Positions 1 through 12,017 are shown, numbered from the stretch's first letter. The stretch: 64,000 nt of DNA from Aphrocallistes beatrix (GCA_963281255.1 OY725506.1:1903001-1967000), one strand, 5' to 3'. Made by a program: numbers and translations. Notes: generated by a model not told the origin, from the sequence alone.

Positions 1-815
1 GGGATGAAGTAATAGCCGAATGGATTAATACACGATTAGCCTGAAATCGTTAACCATGCAGAATAGGCATTAAGAATGTATTACCAGCATATATAAACAT
101 GGTATCAAAGTACATATATCCGTTGGAAAAATTTCGATTAGTCATCATATCATTGCGCAACAGGTCATTCTAAGGACAATTTTAGCGATTTTCAGAGTAA
201 GTCAAGGTTTGTACAGGTCAATTCGAAGAAATTGAAATTCCAATGGAATTTTGTTACATTTCTGCGTTGCTATAGAAGCCCATTTTGCCATTTGAGTCTA
301 TATCTTGAATGCGTGGTCGTTAAACATTCAAATTTGATATTCTTTGATAGGTTACTACTTTCTATTTGTTTACGATACATTTCGTAACTCCAAATTCCAA
401 AACCTTAGAGATACAGGACATTATATTTAATCGGTCGCCTTTGTTGTATTTTCATTTGTCGTTTCCACTCCTTATATAAAGTAGTTTATGATTTGGACAT
501 ATTATAGCTTCGATCTTCCTAATTTAGTTGAATAGAATGACGTTTAAGTGAAAGTTTTAAATGCTCATTGTAATATGACATCTGAGGAATGTTAAATGAA
601 AAGGGGGCCGAATGTCATCTCTAGATCTGGAAAGCTCGTATACTTCTTCATGTTTAAAAGACTTCAATTTACCTTAATCATGGCTTACTATTATATGGTT
701 ATATATGCCCCCGAAAAGACCTCCAAGCAAGAAGGACAGTTTTGGCACATTTCAATATTTAATTAGGACGATAAATAAAAAACCGTGTACGATGGAGCTT
801 AGAAATGTATTATCA
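1..815. mobile_element. Family A fold-back repeat, truncated by the window start
   Basis: The first ~185 bases are almost identical to the reverse complement of the right arm of the complete family A copy at 39437-40501, including the shared stretch TATCCGTTGGAAAAATTTCG. The rest follows the same order of conserved blocks (a GTTGCTACATTCC-type block near 250-275, then a degenerate inner arm) but is more diverged. No coding sequence is seen. The family is a long inverted-repeat, non-autonomous DNA element of unknown superfamily. Confidence 0.7.
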
Positions 816-819
816 CTAT

Positions 820-847
820 AAAGTAAAGTAAAGTTTATAGATTTATA
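820..847 (-). repeat. 3' tail fragment of the tRNA-derived SINE
   Basis: This stretch of about 28 bases is the reverse complement of the 3' end of the SINE at 13872-14271 (AATCTATAAACTTTACTTTA, one mismatch over the whole block). Only the tail is visible, so this is a heavily truncated copy or a shared 3' module. Confidence 0.5.
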
Positions 848-998
848 TAAAAGCATAGCCTACTACATAGAAGTCATCACAACTTTTTTTAAAAAAAATT
901 TGGACTAGGGATGCGAAGGAAGATGGTTGAACTAATACATGAGCTGCCTTAAATCATGAACCACACACAATAGAGCTTAGGAATGTATTCCCAGCATA

Positions 999-1491
999 CA
1001 GTGGAAACCGGTTATAAGAACATCGTTGGGAGCTGAAAAAAATTTTCTTATAACAGTATTTCGGTTATAAGAACATGTTCTTATAACCGGCATAAGAGGT
1101 CAGATATGTCGGTTATAAGAACATATTTTGTTCTTTTTATTGGTTATAAGAACATCTATTGTCGGTTATAAGAACATATTTTGTTCTTTTTATCGGCTAT
1201 AAGAAGATTGGTCCCTAACCTAATAAATAGTAGAAACCTCGAAAAAGTATGCGAGGTAGAAGATACAGGAGTCAGAAATTACAAAATTGGTTGTGTATGA
1301 ATGAAAAATGAGAATTTGGCTACTAATAGTTCTAGAAATTATTGATAGAATGTTCTTATAACCGATACTAGATGTTCTTATAACCGGTTCTGTTTAAATA
1401 GTAATGAATAGAAAAGAATCCGTTCCCAAATAAATGGTTCTTATAACCGACATGTTCTTATAACTGGTGTTCATATAACCGATATCTACTG
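999..1491. mobile_element. Pogo/Tigger-type MITE with repeated ATAACCG motifs
   Basis: Ends read CAGTGGAAACCGGTTATAAG and, inverted, CAGTAGATATCGGTTATATG, flanked by TA on both sides (997-998, 1492-1493). The target (GCATATATAAA) matches the uninterrupted family A sequence elsewhere. Inside both ends, GGTTATAAGAACA and its reverse complement are repeated many times in degenerate form. No coding capacity. TA duplication and CAGT termini are typical of the pogo/Tigger branch of Tc1/mariner. Confidence 0.75.
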
Positions 1492-1758
1492 TATATAAAT
1501 ATTGTATCAAAGTACCCATATCCGTTGTTAAAATTTAGATTAGTCATCATATGATTGCGCAATAGGTTATATTTGTGACAAATTTAGTGATTTTCAGAGA
1601 CGGTTTAAAGGCACTTAGCCAATATACTATTTTTATTAAGTGATAAAACAATGTATATGTCTAAATTCAATGGTTTTTACAAGATATTCGAAAAATTACA
1701 AATGTGACCAATATGACAAATTGTTTAATAACTCAAAAGCTATTGATTTAGACATATA

Positions 1759-2990
1759 CAGGGTGCGATTTAAGTTCTGTCCCCAATTTAAACCACCATC
1801 AATCCAAAGTATAATCAGTGTATTAGTTATTACACAAGCTATTTTTAATTTATAATGACACTTTACTGTAAAGATCTAACTTAATTGCACAAAATAGCCA
1901 GATTCTGAAATTTTATTCCCAATGGGGCAAGAGAGGTGTGGAATTATTGAATTATTCAAAACCGGGGGAACACATGCAGAAATAATGAAATTGTGAATTT
2001 TCCAGAATCGAGGCGAAAGTTCGTCTATCGTACTATTAGGAGATACAAGGAGACCGGAGGAACTGCGGACAGGGCAAGAAGTGGTCGTCCGCCGCCAATA
2101 AGAGCTCTCCAACTTCAGAAGGCTGTATGCGAGCGGATTCGCCGAAATCCCCGGCGTTCGTTGTGAAAAATGGCTCTAGAACTCAAAATGTCCGAGTTTT
2201 CAATCCGCAAAGTAATGAAAATCTGTTTAGATGCGAGGTTGCAAAAGTAAGAAAGTTCATTCCCTTAGTGAGCAGGTTAAAGAGAAGAGATTACGAGATG
2301 TGAGGGAGAACTTGGTCGACACGCTACTTGTAGTCTGGAAAATATTATGTTATCAGATGAGAAAATGTTCACAATCCGAGGTTTCTAATAGCCAAAATTA
2401 CAGAATAATATCACTCACGACATGTAGCAATAAAGAAATGCTCAGATATATCCCTAGGTTGCAAAAGCCTCTCTCAGTGATGGTTTGGCCTGGAAAATCC
2501 GCTAGTGGACGGACACATCGGGTTTTTGTCCCGAGTGGGGTCAAATCAACGCTCCTACCTACCGTGAGTTGATTTTAGACCCGGTTGTGAAGAACCTAGG
2601 GCAAACAATATTTAATAGGAGGTCCTTCGTCTTCCAACAAGATAGAGCTCAAGCCCATACCGAAAATTCCACTCAAGATTGGCTTCGCAGCAATATTCCG
2701 GGGTTTATCAGTGATGACCAATAGACTATGTACAGCCCAGACCTAAACCCCATGGGTTATTCGATTGGCCCATTCTCGAAACAAATGCCTGTAGTAAATC
2801 TCAATAAAGTATTGAGTCTTTGGAGTGATCTTTGGTAGTAGAATGGGAGAAGGTTCCCCAAGAGGTCCTACATACCGCAGTAGGGGCTTTACCAGGCAGA
2901 ATAAAAGCTGTGATTAAAAACAAAGGTGGATACATTGATTAGCAATTCATAATTCGTATTGTAACATGATCTCTAATCTCTATACGTGAA
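1759..2990 (+). pseudogene. DD37D Tc/mariner-type transposase relic
   Basis: The left end CAGGGTGCG follows a TA, as in the related element at 23867. Forward frames contain recognisable transposase pieces: a paired-like helix-turn-helix region near 1930-2130, the block QKPLSVMVWPG near 2465-2500, and FQQDRAQAHTENSTQDW near 2630-2680, which carries the second catalytic Asp. Frames change several times and stops interrupt all of them, so it is inactive. The right inverted repeat was not found; family A sequence resumes near 3000. Confidence 0.75.
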
Positions 2991-3075
2991 TTTTCGATGA
3001 TACAAAGTGACGACTCACAAAGTTATAGGTAATTATAGATTTAAATTTGAATATCTACCTCTTGTGGTTTTCAAG

Positions 3076-3230
3076 CAGGGCCGGCGCCACCGGGGGTGTC
3101 CTGGATGTCCAGACACCCACTGCGTCCTGTTTTATCATATTGTACAATATATATCCCTCCATAAATGGACACCCACTTTCAGAGAAATCCCTCTTAGGAC
3201 ACCCACTGCCGATAAAACATGGCGCCGGCC
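3076..3230. mobile_element. Short GC-rich hAT-like MITE
   Basis: The left end is CAGGGCCGGCGCCA and the right end TGGCGCCGGCC, a near-perfect inverted repeat. It interrupts the family A sequence TTTTCAAGATATGAC, and TCAAG is present on both sides. CAGGG termini suggest hAT, but the 8-bp duplication is imperfect, so the superfamily is tentative. The short ORFs across it are not genes. Confidence 0.55.
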
Positions 3231-4022
3231 ATGTCAAGATATGACCTCAACTGACCAAAAATGCGTTTCCATAGCAACACTGGAATGTAGCAACATTCCA
3301 TGATAAAATTCAAAATTATTCACATCAACTCATCCATGGCTCACTTATATCCAAAAAAAAATTAAAATAAAAACACTAAGAAGTGCCCTTTAAATCGTCT
3401 CCATATGATGAAAGTTAATATGTCATCATATGATTGCGAAATAGGCTCTTTTTGGAGCGAGAAATGCTGCTGTTCTAGGCCATTTATTAAATTTCATATT
3501 CTGCATATCTAATGATTGATTTTGTGTAATGGTTTATGAGTTGTTAGAAAAATTACCAAATGTGACCAAAATTATAAATTCTCTAATAGTACCTAAACCA
3601 CTGAATTTTGACGAGGAAGTTATATTATTCTTTAGTAGGAAGAAGTCTATTGGCTATCAAATAAAATAAAATTGGAATGCAGTTATTACAGTTTTCAAGA
3701 TATGACATCAACTAGAGTAAAATGCGTTACATTGTAACGCTGGAATGTAGCAACATTGCATGAAAAATCTAAATTTTTTACATTAAACCCATTCACAGCT
3801 CGATTCTATTCGGAAACTTTATATTAAAACACTTCAAAATGTCCTTAAATCGGCTCTAAAAATCAGTAAATTCGTACGAGTTATCTTAGCGACGGATTCA
3901 AAATCCTCACTAAAACGCACGTAACTCAAAAAGTATACGTTCTATGTTAAAGATAATTATACCAGTTGAAAGAAGAGCGTTTGGGTATTTCATAAAATGC
4001 CTCAAATATGTCAATTCTTAAG

Positions 4023-4073
4023 GACAAGAATTTACTATCAAAATGCTAAGTCTTTTGATAGTAAATTCTTGTC
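4023..4073. repeat. Perfect 21-bp inverted repeat with 9-base loop
   Basis: Arms GACAAGAATTTACTATCAAA(A) at 4023-4043 and 4053-4073 are perfect reverse complements around the loop TGCTAAGTC. Nothing else around it has this symmetry. It looks like a templated snap-back duplication rather than an element end. Confidence 0.8.
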
Positions 4074-4133
4074 GCAGTTTTAGTGAATATCTCTGAAAGT
4101 AATAAGAAGAAAGTTTTTTCCTTTGAATAACAC

Positions 4134-5014
4134 TAGGGTTGTAAAGGGTGGGAAACTTTCCGGGAATTTTGGGAATTTTCGTTTTTCTATAATAATGAGA
4201 AATATTCAAATATTTTACTGTGCCGACTATAATATTTTATAGTGGCCCAGTTCTGAAATGCATTATTTTGTTTGTTTGTTTGTATTTGTCAATAGACCTG
4301 TCCTGGCTACACCATTATACATTAAATTTGGCAAGTAGATATGAAAAGTCCATCTAATTTGGATCTCGGTATACGATTTTCCAACCAGCCACAATTTTTG
4401 TATTCAATATTTTGAATTGTAATGTCAATCACGAGAATCACAAGATCCAGACCAATTATAGCCAATATACTTTTCATTTCAATGAGTTTAAATAAAACTC
4501 GGTTAAAATTTGTCAGATATTTTTTGACTAGAGCTGTAGCCAAAATATTTTTATAAACTACAAGCGCGCTTCGCTAGCTTGTGCTGCGCGGCTGGTGGAC
4601 ACTTTGTGTCCGCCGGAGGCGCCCTTTGGATACCTGTGGTCACCATTGATTATTATAAGAGAAATAATATCTCTAAATATGTCTATCTTAGTGTTAAAAT
4701 CGATATCACTCGAAAAATCACCAAATTTGTCAATTTTTGAAATTTTTGATGAGTAATGATGACGTCATAACAGAGTGATGAGTCATCATTTTTTGACGAT
4801 AGTTGCATCATAAGTGAGGTATGTTAGTATACAGATTCTATTAAAATTTCAGCTTTCTATCTCCTATAATCGCTGAGTTACGCTCACATTCATTTTTCTC
4901 AGAGAAATGCCTCGGAAACAATCGGATTTATTTAAACACTATGCAGAAATTCAAGTATAATAAATTCCCGGAAAGTTTCTACATTTGAAAATTCCAGGGA
5001 ATTTTGCAACCCTA
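4134..5014. mobile_element. TAGGGTTG-ended TIR element split by a Helentron-like insertion
   Basis: Left end TAGGGTTGTAAAGGGTGGGA and right end TTGCAACCCTA are inverted, and the subterminal AACTTTCCGGGAATTT block recurs inverted near 4967-4985. TA lies at both ends. The centre is a truncated Helentron-like copy (4560 to ~4890) plus AT-rich sequence. No transposase. Confidence 0.5.
4560..4890 (-). mobile_element. Helentron-like family 1 copy, 3' half
   Basis: Reading the minus strand it ends in GCGCGCTTGT preceded by the palindromic AAGC-rich hairpin and the GGCGGACACAAAGTGTCC-type stem. Upstream blocks (GTGATATCGATTTTAACA, TGACGTCATCATTACTCATC) match the full copies at 10754 and 40873. The 5' half is missing. 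Confidence 0.75.
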
Positions 5015-5440
5015 AATAACACATTTCTACAAATGGGTATTATGCATTTTAAATTTCAAACATAAATATTAACTTTTGAGAACATTATAGCTGTTCGAAT
5101 TTTTACATTATAAATCACATTAAAAAATGCCCAGTTTTTTGTCATTAATTAACTCTTGAAATATTGATGCTCGAAAGATTTCCTTTGGAATACGCTTATT
5201 TAAGTTTGGATTATTTTATATTTCAAATATTGGCTAAAAATATTGATTTTTAAAGAATTATGAACATTTGATTTGTTAGTAAATATGCTCAATTTGAGTT
5301 TAAAACCCACGCTTGCCACAGGAATGTGCTGCGTCATTTCCGGTGGAAGCCATTTTCAATGTGGAAGCCATATCAGTTTGGGGTTACTACTATAAATAGA
5401 AAAATCCCAAAATGCTTCTAAGGGATGATTATTAATATTA

Positions 5441-5633
5441 TAGTCAACACCCCTTAATCGGGAAACCGGCTAATCAGGACAACCGATTAATTGGGACAAG
5501 TCTCCAGGAACGGAACGGTTCCCATACAATGCATACATAGAAGCAAATACTAAATTTAATCGGTTAATTGGAATCCTTGCTTAATAAGGACAAATATCCG
5601 GGACCAAGGTGTCCAGATTAATTGAGTCACCTG
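5441..5633. mobile_element. 193-bp pogo-type MITE
   Basis: TA-flanked, with ends TAGTCAACACCCCTTAATCG and, inverted, CAGGTGACTCAATTAATCTG. GATTAAT/ATTAATC motifs with GGGAC spacers repeat inside both arms. Non-coding. Confidence 0.65.
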
Positions 5634-6250
5634 TATTTATTATGATTTCCATTATGCATAAAAACAATATTATAACATGTAAACAAGCATGTGAGTAAAC
5701 TTTTCAAACAAATCAAAAAATGAATAATCAGAGGCAAATGTTAACTTCACATCGGCCAGATTGGATTACATTAATACAGATACGTATTCTCAGAGCAAGA
5801 ATGTAGTAATCATCTTTATCGTGAAATGGGTAAGAATCAAAGGAAAGAATGCGTCAATAATTTCTGGAATGTATTAACAGGAACTAAGTCGAGTAGTCAT
5901 CTTGTTATCAAATCCAAATCTAAAACACCAAAAGAACAGCGATTAGCTGAATGATTGCGCGTGATAAGAAGGTTTTAATGTTTGGAAATAAAATATTTAA
6001 CAACGAAATGGTATCTCTTAATTAAACATAATAATGCGTTGATGTACTTATAATTAAATAGCTTCCAATTTTTGTAAACATACTCAAATTGTGTAAGAAT
6101 TCTTGATAATAGACTATGGGTGATATATATCAGAAATGCTACAAAAAAAAGTCTAATGGAGCTAGGAAACTAAGCTAATGAATTTCAGACACGAATTAAT
6201 TAAATAACAAGGTATATACAAATATATACATACATACATACATACATATA
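5634..6250. other. No feature recognised
   Basis: AT-rich sequence with a short CATA microsatellite near 6228-6250. No exon, RNA gene or clear element end was found on either strand. Confidence 0.5.
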
Positions 6251-6960
6251 CAGTTTGAGTCATAATTATTTAGAATATCAGTAGTTATTGAATAACCATC
6301 TTCTTACTTGGAAGGATCGTGTTCTGGTCGAAACTAACTAAATACGATTTCCAATTGATATCGCTCTAACATTATAAATTTAAACTGATTTTGAAAAAAT
6401 TTCTAAAGTAATTAAGAAGGCTAAAAATGTCATCACAATTCACGTCCACGTAAATGTTTATCTTTGATCAGTATCTTTATTAAATCTAGCCAGATTACCA
6501 ATAATTTCAATGGCGCAGCTCAGAAAGCGACAGATTGTAGATACTCTCCTTACTTCTACAGGTTATACTACGAAAGAGATTGCTCGTATTGCCAAAGTTA
6601 GCTTGGCGAAAGTATATAATGTAAAATCTCGACAGAAGATATCTTCTAAATTCCAGCATAAAAAGGGAGCTGGAAGACCTAAAACCTTGGGAAATGCCAT
6701 TAAACCGAGTCTATCCTAGCAGATTAGGAGACCATTCCTATCAATACGGAAACTTGCTTCTCAACTCGCAATTGATACCTCCTTTTCTAGAGTCGGTAGG
6801 GCTCTAAAAGATCTCAATTATAAAATAGCCTTTCCATCCAAGCCACCAATGTTATGCGAAAAGGCCCGCCTATATAGCATCAAATGGGCGTAAAGATATA
6901 CTATGTACCCAAAAAAATCCTGGGGTCTCATACGAAAAAAATCCTGAGGTCTCCTACGTC
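6251..6960 (+). pseudogene. Tc1-like element, 5' part with transposase HTH region
   Basis: A Tc1-style left end, CAGTTTGAGTCATAATTATT, follows a TA at 6249-6250. The frame from 6510 gives 69 residues beginning MAQLRKRQIVDTLL. It includes a first helix-turn-helix (TTKEIARIAKVSLAKVYNVK) and a GAGRPKT linker of the GRPR type, then a stop at 6717. Homologous sequence continues out of frame (IRRPFLSIRKLASQLAIDTS, then a second helix) to about 6890. The catalytic domain and right inverted repeat are absent, so this is a 5' fragment. Confidence 0.7.
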
Positions 6961-8744
6961 CTGTATTAATTAAAACTACAACTTAAAATTTTTAATGCAA
7001 GAAATAGCTGATTTCAGCACTAGTATGAGCTGAACTAATCTTCTCAGCTAGGGGGACTGGGCTAGTGGTATAAGTAGGGTGTTTTACTGTTAGAGCATAG
7101 TAAAACACCTTTTTCTGAGAGCTAAAAATTGACCTGGTGGCATCTAAATGGAGAATAAACTTTTTTTTAAAGCTTTCCAAATTTTATTTGTTCTTCTGTT
7201 TACAGATGAATAATTAAACAATTATCTCCCGGTCGGATGTAACCTCTTAACTGGTTACCAACTAAAGTTTCCTGATAGTGTTGCTGCAAATTAATCAATT
7301 CACTCCAATTATCTTTCGAATATCTTTGTAGGCTAGACAAATCAAATTTAGACTTTCTAAGAACAGATGCACTTTTTATTTTATCAAAATTCCCGCTATT
7401 AAGGGCGAATATAGTATTCTTAGTTAATTCGAATTGATTGTAAAGGCATGGCTAATAACATAGAGGTCACCATTTTGGGTTGGATTGCCAATGCAACAGC
7501 CTCATCCCAGTCATGGTGAACACTAACTTTGCATCGGAACGCTCCTAAAAAATCATTTATTGAACTGAAAACAAGACTTTCTTAACTGCTCTCAAGCATG
7601 CGGATAATGACAAGATGACAACCGTGACAATATGAACAAAGGGATTGCATCAAATGATGAAATGGAAGATAAAAATGAATATGAGCATATCTATCCATCT
7701 ATTTATCAATCTATCCAACCTAATGATTCCATCATATATTTCATAGGTGTTTAAAAAGAATCAAAAAATTACGAGTGTATTTCCCTTATCAATACATTTC
7801 TGCCATCATGCACAAGCCATCATATTTTAAAACAAACATTTAGACTATTTATAATAAGAAATTCGTACTGTGCTTGTTGGGTACCGAGAAAAAAAGGGGG
7901 TCACTTGATATGGTTTCGACCAGATTTGGAGACCAGAGATTTTATATTCCAGGGCGTTGTTAGTGAAGACCAAAAACATTTTGCTCAAAATAAAGTCAAT
8001 ATATATATCCCTAAATGGCGCTAGATTTTTGCTAACTCATTTCCGGTTAAGTCATTTTGGGCGGGGAAACCTTAGAAGTGTGGGGTCTTTGCTATAAATA
8101 GAAATGACCCCAGGTAATTTAAGGGATATGTAACAATTTCTCGTAAATCCGATGCTGGCCACGAATATGACAATAAAAATAATACACAATGATTTCAAAG
8201 GTTAAATATCAGTTTTCAGAACCGGCGATTAAAATAGTCTCAAGTCAGGTAAACTTTTAGTATATTATTCCTAATAAATGAAACTACGGAAAATGCAATA
8301 AAATAATTTCTAGCAATTCTTGGGGTATGGAGCTTTTACTTAATTTACTCAAAATAAAAAGCTGGAAGATAACTGGTTCTAATGATTATAGTTGAGGTTA
8401 TAAATAGACAAGCCCGCTTGGCTTGCTTGCGCTGCGCGGCTTGCTGACACTGCATGTGCTGGCTATCAAGGAAGAAGAAACGGTTGATTGTTTTATAATT
8501 TCCAAAACGTCATTTATCTAGGGTGAATCATGAATTCAGAGCTGGAGAAGAAAATGTAGACAAAGTATTACACAAAAATAGACAAAAAATAGACAAAAAA
8601 GAACTGATCAGATAGTTTCTAGCATATTTGGGAATCTATTTACTTTATGTAACTATTGTAAATTTAGGTAAACTAATAATTTATCATATAGACTCGAAAA
8701 TTACACTTGAACTCAAGTTATTACTTTGAACATAGCCTACTTAA
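6961..8744. other. No gene recognised; one repeat fragment and a small hairpin
   Basis: AT-rich. At 8408-8470 a minus-strand scrap of the Helentron-like 3' hairpin is present (GCTTGCTTGCGCTGCGCGGC). Near 7078-7110 an 11-bp inverted repeat (GGTGTTTTACT / AGTAAAACACC) has a 10-base loop. A block near 8030-8125 (CATTTCCGGT, CTATAAATAGAAA) resembles 5330-5420 and may be part of a diverged repeat. ATAGCCTAC at 8732-8740, just before the TTAA, is the family A terminal motif. Confidence 0.45.
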
Positions 8745-10669
8745 GAATACCGCCCGTGAAAAATCCATAGGTTTGGCTTACAGCATATATCAAGAATAGA
8801 GATATATAAGATGTTAAGCGTGGGCAGGTAGTGCAATTACAAAATATTGAGACATGCCAAACGGTTTTTGGCTCGCATTTCCAGTTTTTGAGTTACAGCG
8901 TCTCAAAGTCGGTTTTTTCCGTTTTTCCCTAGCACATCTTAATGGTAAGCCCTCCACTCTGTGATTTTTTTAAAGCACATGTTTGGATCAAATGCTTCGA
9001 AAATTTATTCATAGATAGTCTATCATATTTGCCACTTCATAGGACCAGAAGAAAGTTAAAATTAGAAAAATTGTAATTTTATCGGTGTCCGAATAAAAAG
9101 GGCCAAAAAAGGGCGAAAAAAGCACTATTTTCTTTGGAAATCAGCAATAAAAACACAAATTTATAAGATATCGAAAATCGAGTGGTCCTACGCTCATCGC
9201 CTAATGATATGGAACAAGTTCTGAAATTTTCAAACCTCTACCTCAAGGAAATTTTGAGTTAAAATTTTTGAAAGACGGTCAATTTTGGAATTTTAAAGTC
9301 CCGAGATATAGGGATTTGAAGTTTTGATGTTAAGAACGAGGTAAAATGAGCTATTAACGATGAATAAAAGCATCCATGGACATTTAATCGCATGTATACT
9401 AATGAATTAGATGTATTCCAACAGATTTTGGTGAAAATAGCGAAATTATACTGAAAATTCAAGAAATTACCTTGAGGCCTCTAACCCCGAATATTTTGAA
9501 CCAATTAGGGAATATAATTCATATTCCTAGCACTACAAAGTATAATTCATCGGTTTAGAATGAATAAAGAACTTCTAAAAAGTATATTAGGAAGTTAGAG
9601 CGAGAGTCTACGACTTTTAGTTTTTAAGCTAGGATTTTCGAAAAATGCTACGTCATCACGTGATAAAAATTTGAAACTTAGCATTCCATTCCATGTAATA
9701 CACTTATTATTTAAGAATCAGATATATACCGTCTTGAAAAGTATATTAGGAATTGAGAGCTAAGAATTTGGGTGTATATTTCCCGAGATATGGAGGAATA
9801 TGTTTTTGGACCATAAATGGGGGCTTTGACCGAATTTTGGAGATAAATCCTTTGAACTTCCAAAATAATCATGTTGAGTGCTTCAAAATTTCTGTATACA
9901 TTGCTAGTGACTATTGCATTGTTTTTTGAGTATAATAGCTACTTTTGGGAACTTATTTCATGACAAGATTCGCCATTTTCTAATATTTTCAAAGTTCTCC
10001 ATAGAATTTGTATTACAATAAAATCGATGATAAGTCAAGAAATATTTACTTTTTGACAAAAAGATGTTTGAGGAACCTATATATTATCATATATATCCTT
10101 TCATTTAGGATTAAAATAGATTATATATCATCAATAGTTTTTAAGCATTGACATCGAGCACTTTCGGGGCCATAGAGAGGTCTGATGTCCGAACTTTACC
10201 TACAATATACTATAACTTACGAACTAATGGTCGGATCTTAACAAATTTTAAAAAAAAATGCTCAGAATTCTTTTCTATACACAATAGCTAATATCACAAC
10301 GGCCATTTCCCGAGCATTTTTGAAATGAAGTCCCTCATAAAGATATTTTTGATTGGATTTTAAGTTCCTCTATTTCTGAATTCATCTGTTTTATAATATT
10401 TAAAGGCGCAAAAACCATTTTGAGGGTCATATAATTGAAAAAATATCAGTAAAGTTGGAAAATAATTGATGAATGCGCCGCAAAATCACGAATAACTATC
10501 CGATTTTTAGTACTACTGAGCTTTAGGTGCTCATTTCTAGAATATCAAATTAAATACCGTCCAACAAGTACTATTAGATGGTAGACTTCTCAATAATCCG
10601 ATTGAATTAACAATTAAAAATTTCACCATTTTTTTAAATGTCAGGCGATGTTTTTCGAGGGCGGTATCC
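8745..10669 (+). mobile_element. Family B: 1.9-kb non-coding TTAA-flanked repeat, longest copy
   Basis: TTAA at 8741-8744 and 10670-10673 brackets inverted ends GAATACCGCCCGTGAAAAA and, inverted, GGATACCGCCCTCGAAAAA. It has inserted just inside a family A end (ATAGCCTAC). No reading frame of note lies in the 1,925 bases. Related copies are at 16537 (inverted), 19760 and 46825. TTAA duplications are typical of piggyBac and Kolobok elements; no transposase is present, so the superfamily is inferred only. Confidence 0.75.
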
Positions 10670-10753
10670 TTAATATAAGGCCTGAGTCCGCCTGACAGTA
10701 ACTTAGAAAATTAGGACCAAAGATGAAGACAAGATGGTAATATTATCTAACCA

Positions 10754-11298
10754 TCCTTACTATTAAAACTCGATTATTGTTTGTGTATATATATATCTAT
10801 ATATATATATCTGTAACGAATTGATTGAAGAAACTGCCAGGCGCAGAAAGCTGATTTTTGGCATGTGCGAGTCTTTTGGCTATGGCTCCAGTAAGTTCTG
10901 AGCTCAGACGAAAATGTCGACTCATCATCGAATTATGACGTCATTGTCACATTTTTAAAAGTTAAGCAACACAGTTATTCGAGCATAACTCAGCCATTAT
11001 AGGAGATAGATGGTTGAAATTTTAATAGAATATGTATACTTACATGCGTCACATATGATGCAACTATCATCAAAAAATGATCACTCATCACTTCGTCATC
11101 ACTACGCATCAAAATTTTAAAAATTGACAAATTTGGTGTTTTTTCGAGTGATATCAATTTTAAATCTAAGATAGACATATTTAGAGATGATATCTCCCTT
11201 ATAATTAACCGATGTCACCTCCAGGCGACCGAAGGGAGCCTCCGGCGGACACGAAGTGTCCGCCAGCCGCGCAGCGCAAGCAAGCGAAGCGCGCTTGT
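10754..11298 (+). mobile_element. Helentron-like family 1 element, full-length copy
   Basis: Begins ATCCTTACTATTAAAACTCG, passes a TATATA microsatellite, then the conserved body (GTAACGAATTGATTGAAGAA, TGACGTCATTGTCAC, TGACAAATTTGGTG). It ends in a GC-rich hairpin (CGGACACGAAGTGTCCG, then GCGCAGCGCAAGCAAGCGAA) and the terminus GCGCGCTTGT. There is no inverted terminal repeat, no constant target duplication and no coding sequence. The 3' hairpin, 5' microsatellite and asymmetric ends fit non-autonomous Helitron/Helentron elements. The exact subgroup is inference, since the canonical CTRR terminus is not seen. Confidence 0.7.
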
Positions 11299-11471
11299 AA
11301 CATTTAATATCGAAGATATTATAATAATGAACCATATTTATTATAAATATTATTTGAATGAATACTATTATTGGTCTCATAATATTCAAAACTATTATAT
11401 TACACATACTTTTGCCTGATTGAATATCCCTCTGCTCTTTTAATTAATATTAGCCTCTATTACATTCCGAC

Positions 11472-12017
11472 ATGCCAAATTCATGTTCTGTCCCTGGATG
11501 CAAGAGTAACTACAACGTTGGTGATCGAGTTCCAATATTCAAAATGCCTGAAAGTCCACCTGACCTGAATTATACCTGGACATGTGCTCTGCATCGTGAG
11601 GATATAGGTGACCTCAAGGCTGTTTATGTATGCATCAAGCATTTACAGAAAGAAGACATATACTTCACTTTCAAAGTGCCAAAAGGAGATGGTACCTTTA
11701 TTGAAGTACCCCGCGTGAAGCCAATGCTGAAGGAAGGTACTGTTCCAAGTCTACTACCTGGGCGTCCAACTTACTATTCAACTAAATCTACGAAACGGAC
11801 TCGCTTGTCATACGATGAAAAAGAAGATTTGATGAATCAAACCCTGCAATTTAGTTTGAGATCCGAGAGTGAGAAGAAGATGAAGTTTAGCGTCAATTCT
11901 CTAAAATACTTGAAAGATAAGTTAACCTTGATTTCAATACCTAATAGTTGGTTTGTATGGTTTCGTGATGAAAATAACATCACGTTCGCAAGATGTCTGA
12001 TTGAAATATGTTTGTGA
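11472..12017 (+). CDS. THAP-domain N-terminus of P-element-type transposase (truncated)
   Basis: A 181-residue frame. The THAP zinc finger runs from residue 1 to ~90, with C2CH ligands Cys5, Cys10, Cys54 and His57 (CSVPGC ... VCIKH), plus the conserved Trp36 and the Pro of FKMP. A linker (KVPKGDGTFIEVPR, then LLPGRPTYYSTKSTKRTRLS) and a helical segment follow, ending in LKLP/W-type P-transposase sequence (LTLISIPNSWFVWF). In the family this region binds DNA at the element ends. The start ATG directly precedes the MPNSC typical of THAP N-termini. The frame stops 40 bases before the insertion at 12061, so the RNase-H catalytic core is absent. It could still encode a DNA-binding-only product, but nothing shows it is expressed. 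Confidence 0.8.
   Translation: MPNSCSVPGCKSNYNVGDRVPIFKMPESPPDLNYTWTCALHREDIGDLKAVYVCIKHLQKEDIYFTFKVPKGDGTFIEVPRVKPMLKEGTVPSLLPGRPTYYSTKSTKRTRLSYDEKEDLMNQTLQFSLRSESEKKMKFSVNSLKYLKDKLTLISIPNSWFVWFRDENNITFARCLIEICL

Larger units (their letters stand above)
854..3900. mobile_element. Family A repeat mosaic carrying three insertions
   Basis: It starts with the family A terminal motif ATAGCCTAC and continues with the conserved A blocks (TAGAGCTTAGGAATGTATT, then CCCATATCCGTTGTTAAAAT). The A sequence is interrupted by a pogo-type MITE (999-1491), a DD37D transposon relic (1759 to ~2990) and a hAT-like MITE (3076-3230), and resumes after each. From about 3420 a second, diverged A-like segment follows. 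The order of A blocks after 3420 is irregular, so more than one copy is probably fused here. Confidence 0.6.

Noticed and set aside
3007-3303. 98-residue frame and its overlaps
   Set aside because: They run through a GC-rich hAT-like MITE and family A sequence; composition artefact.
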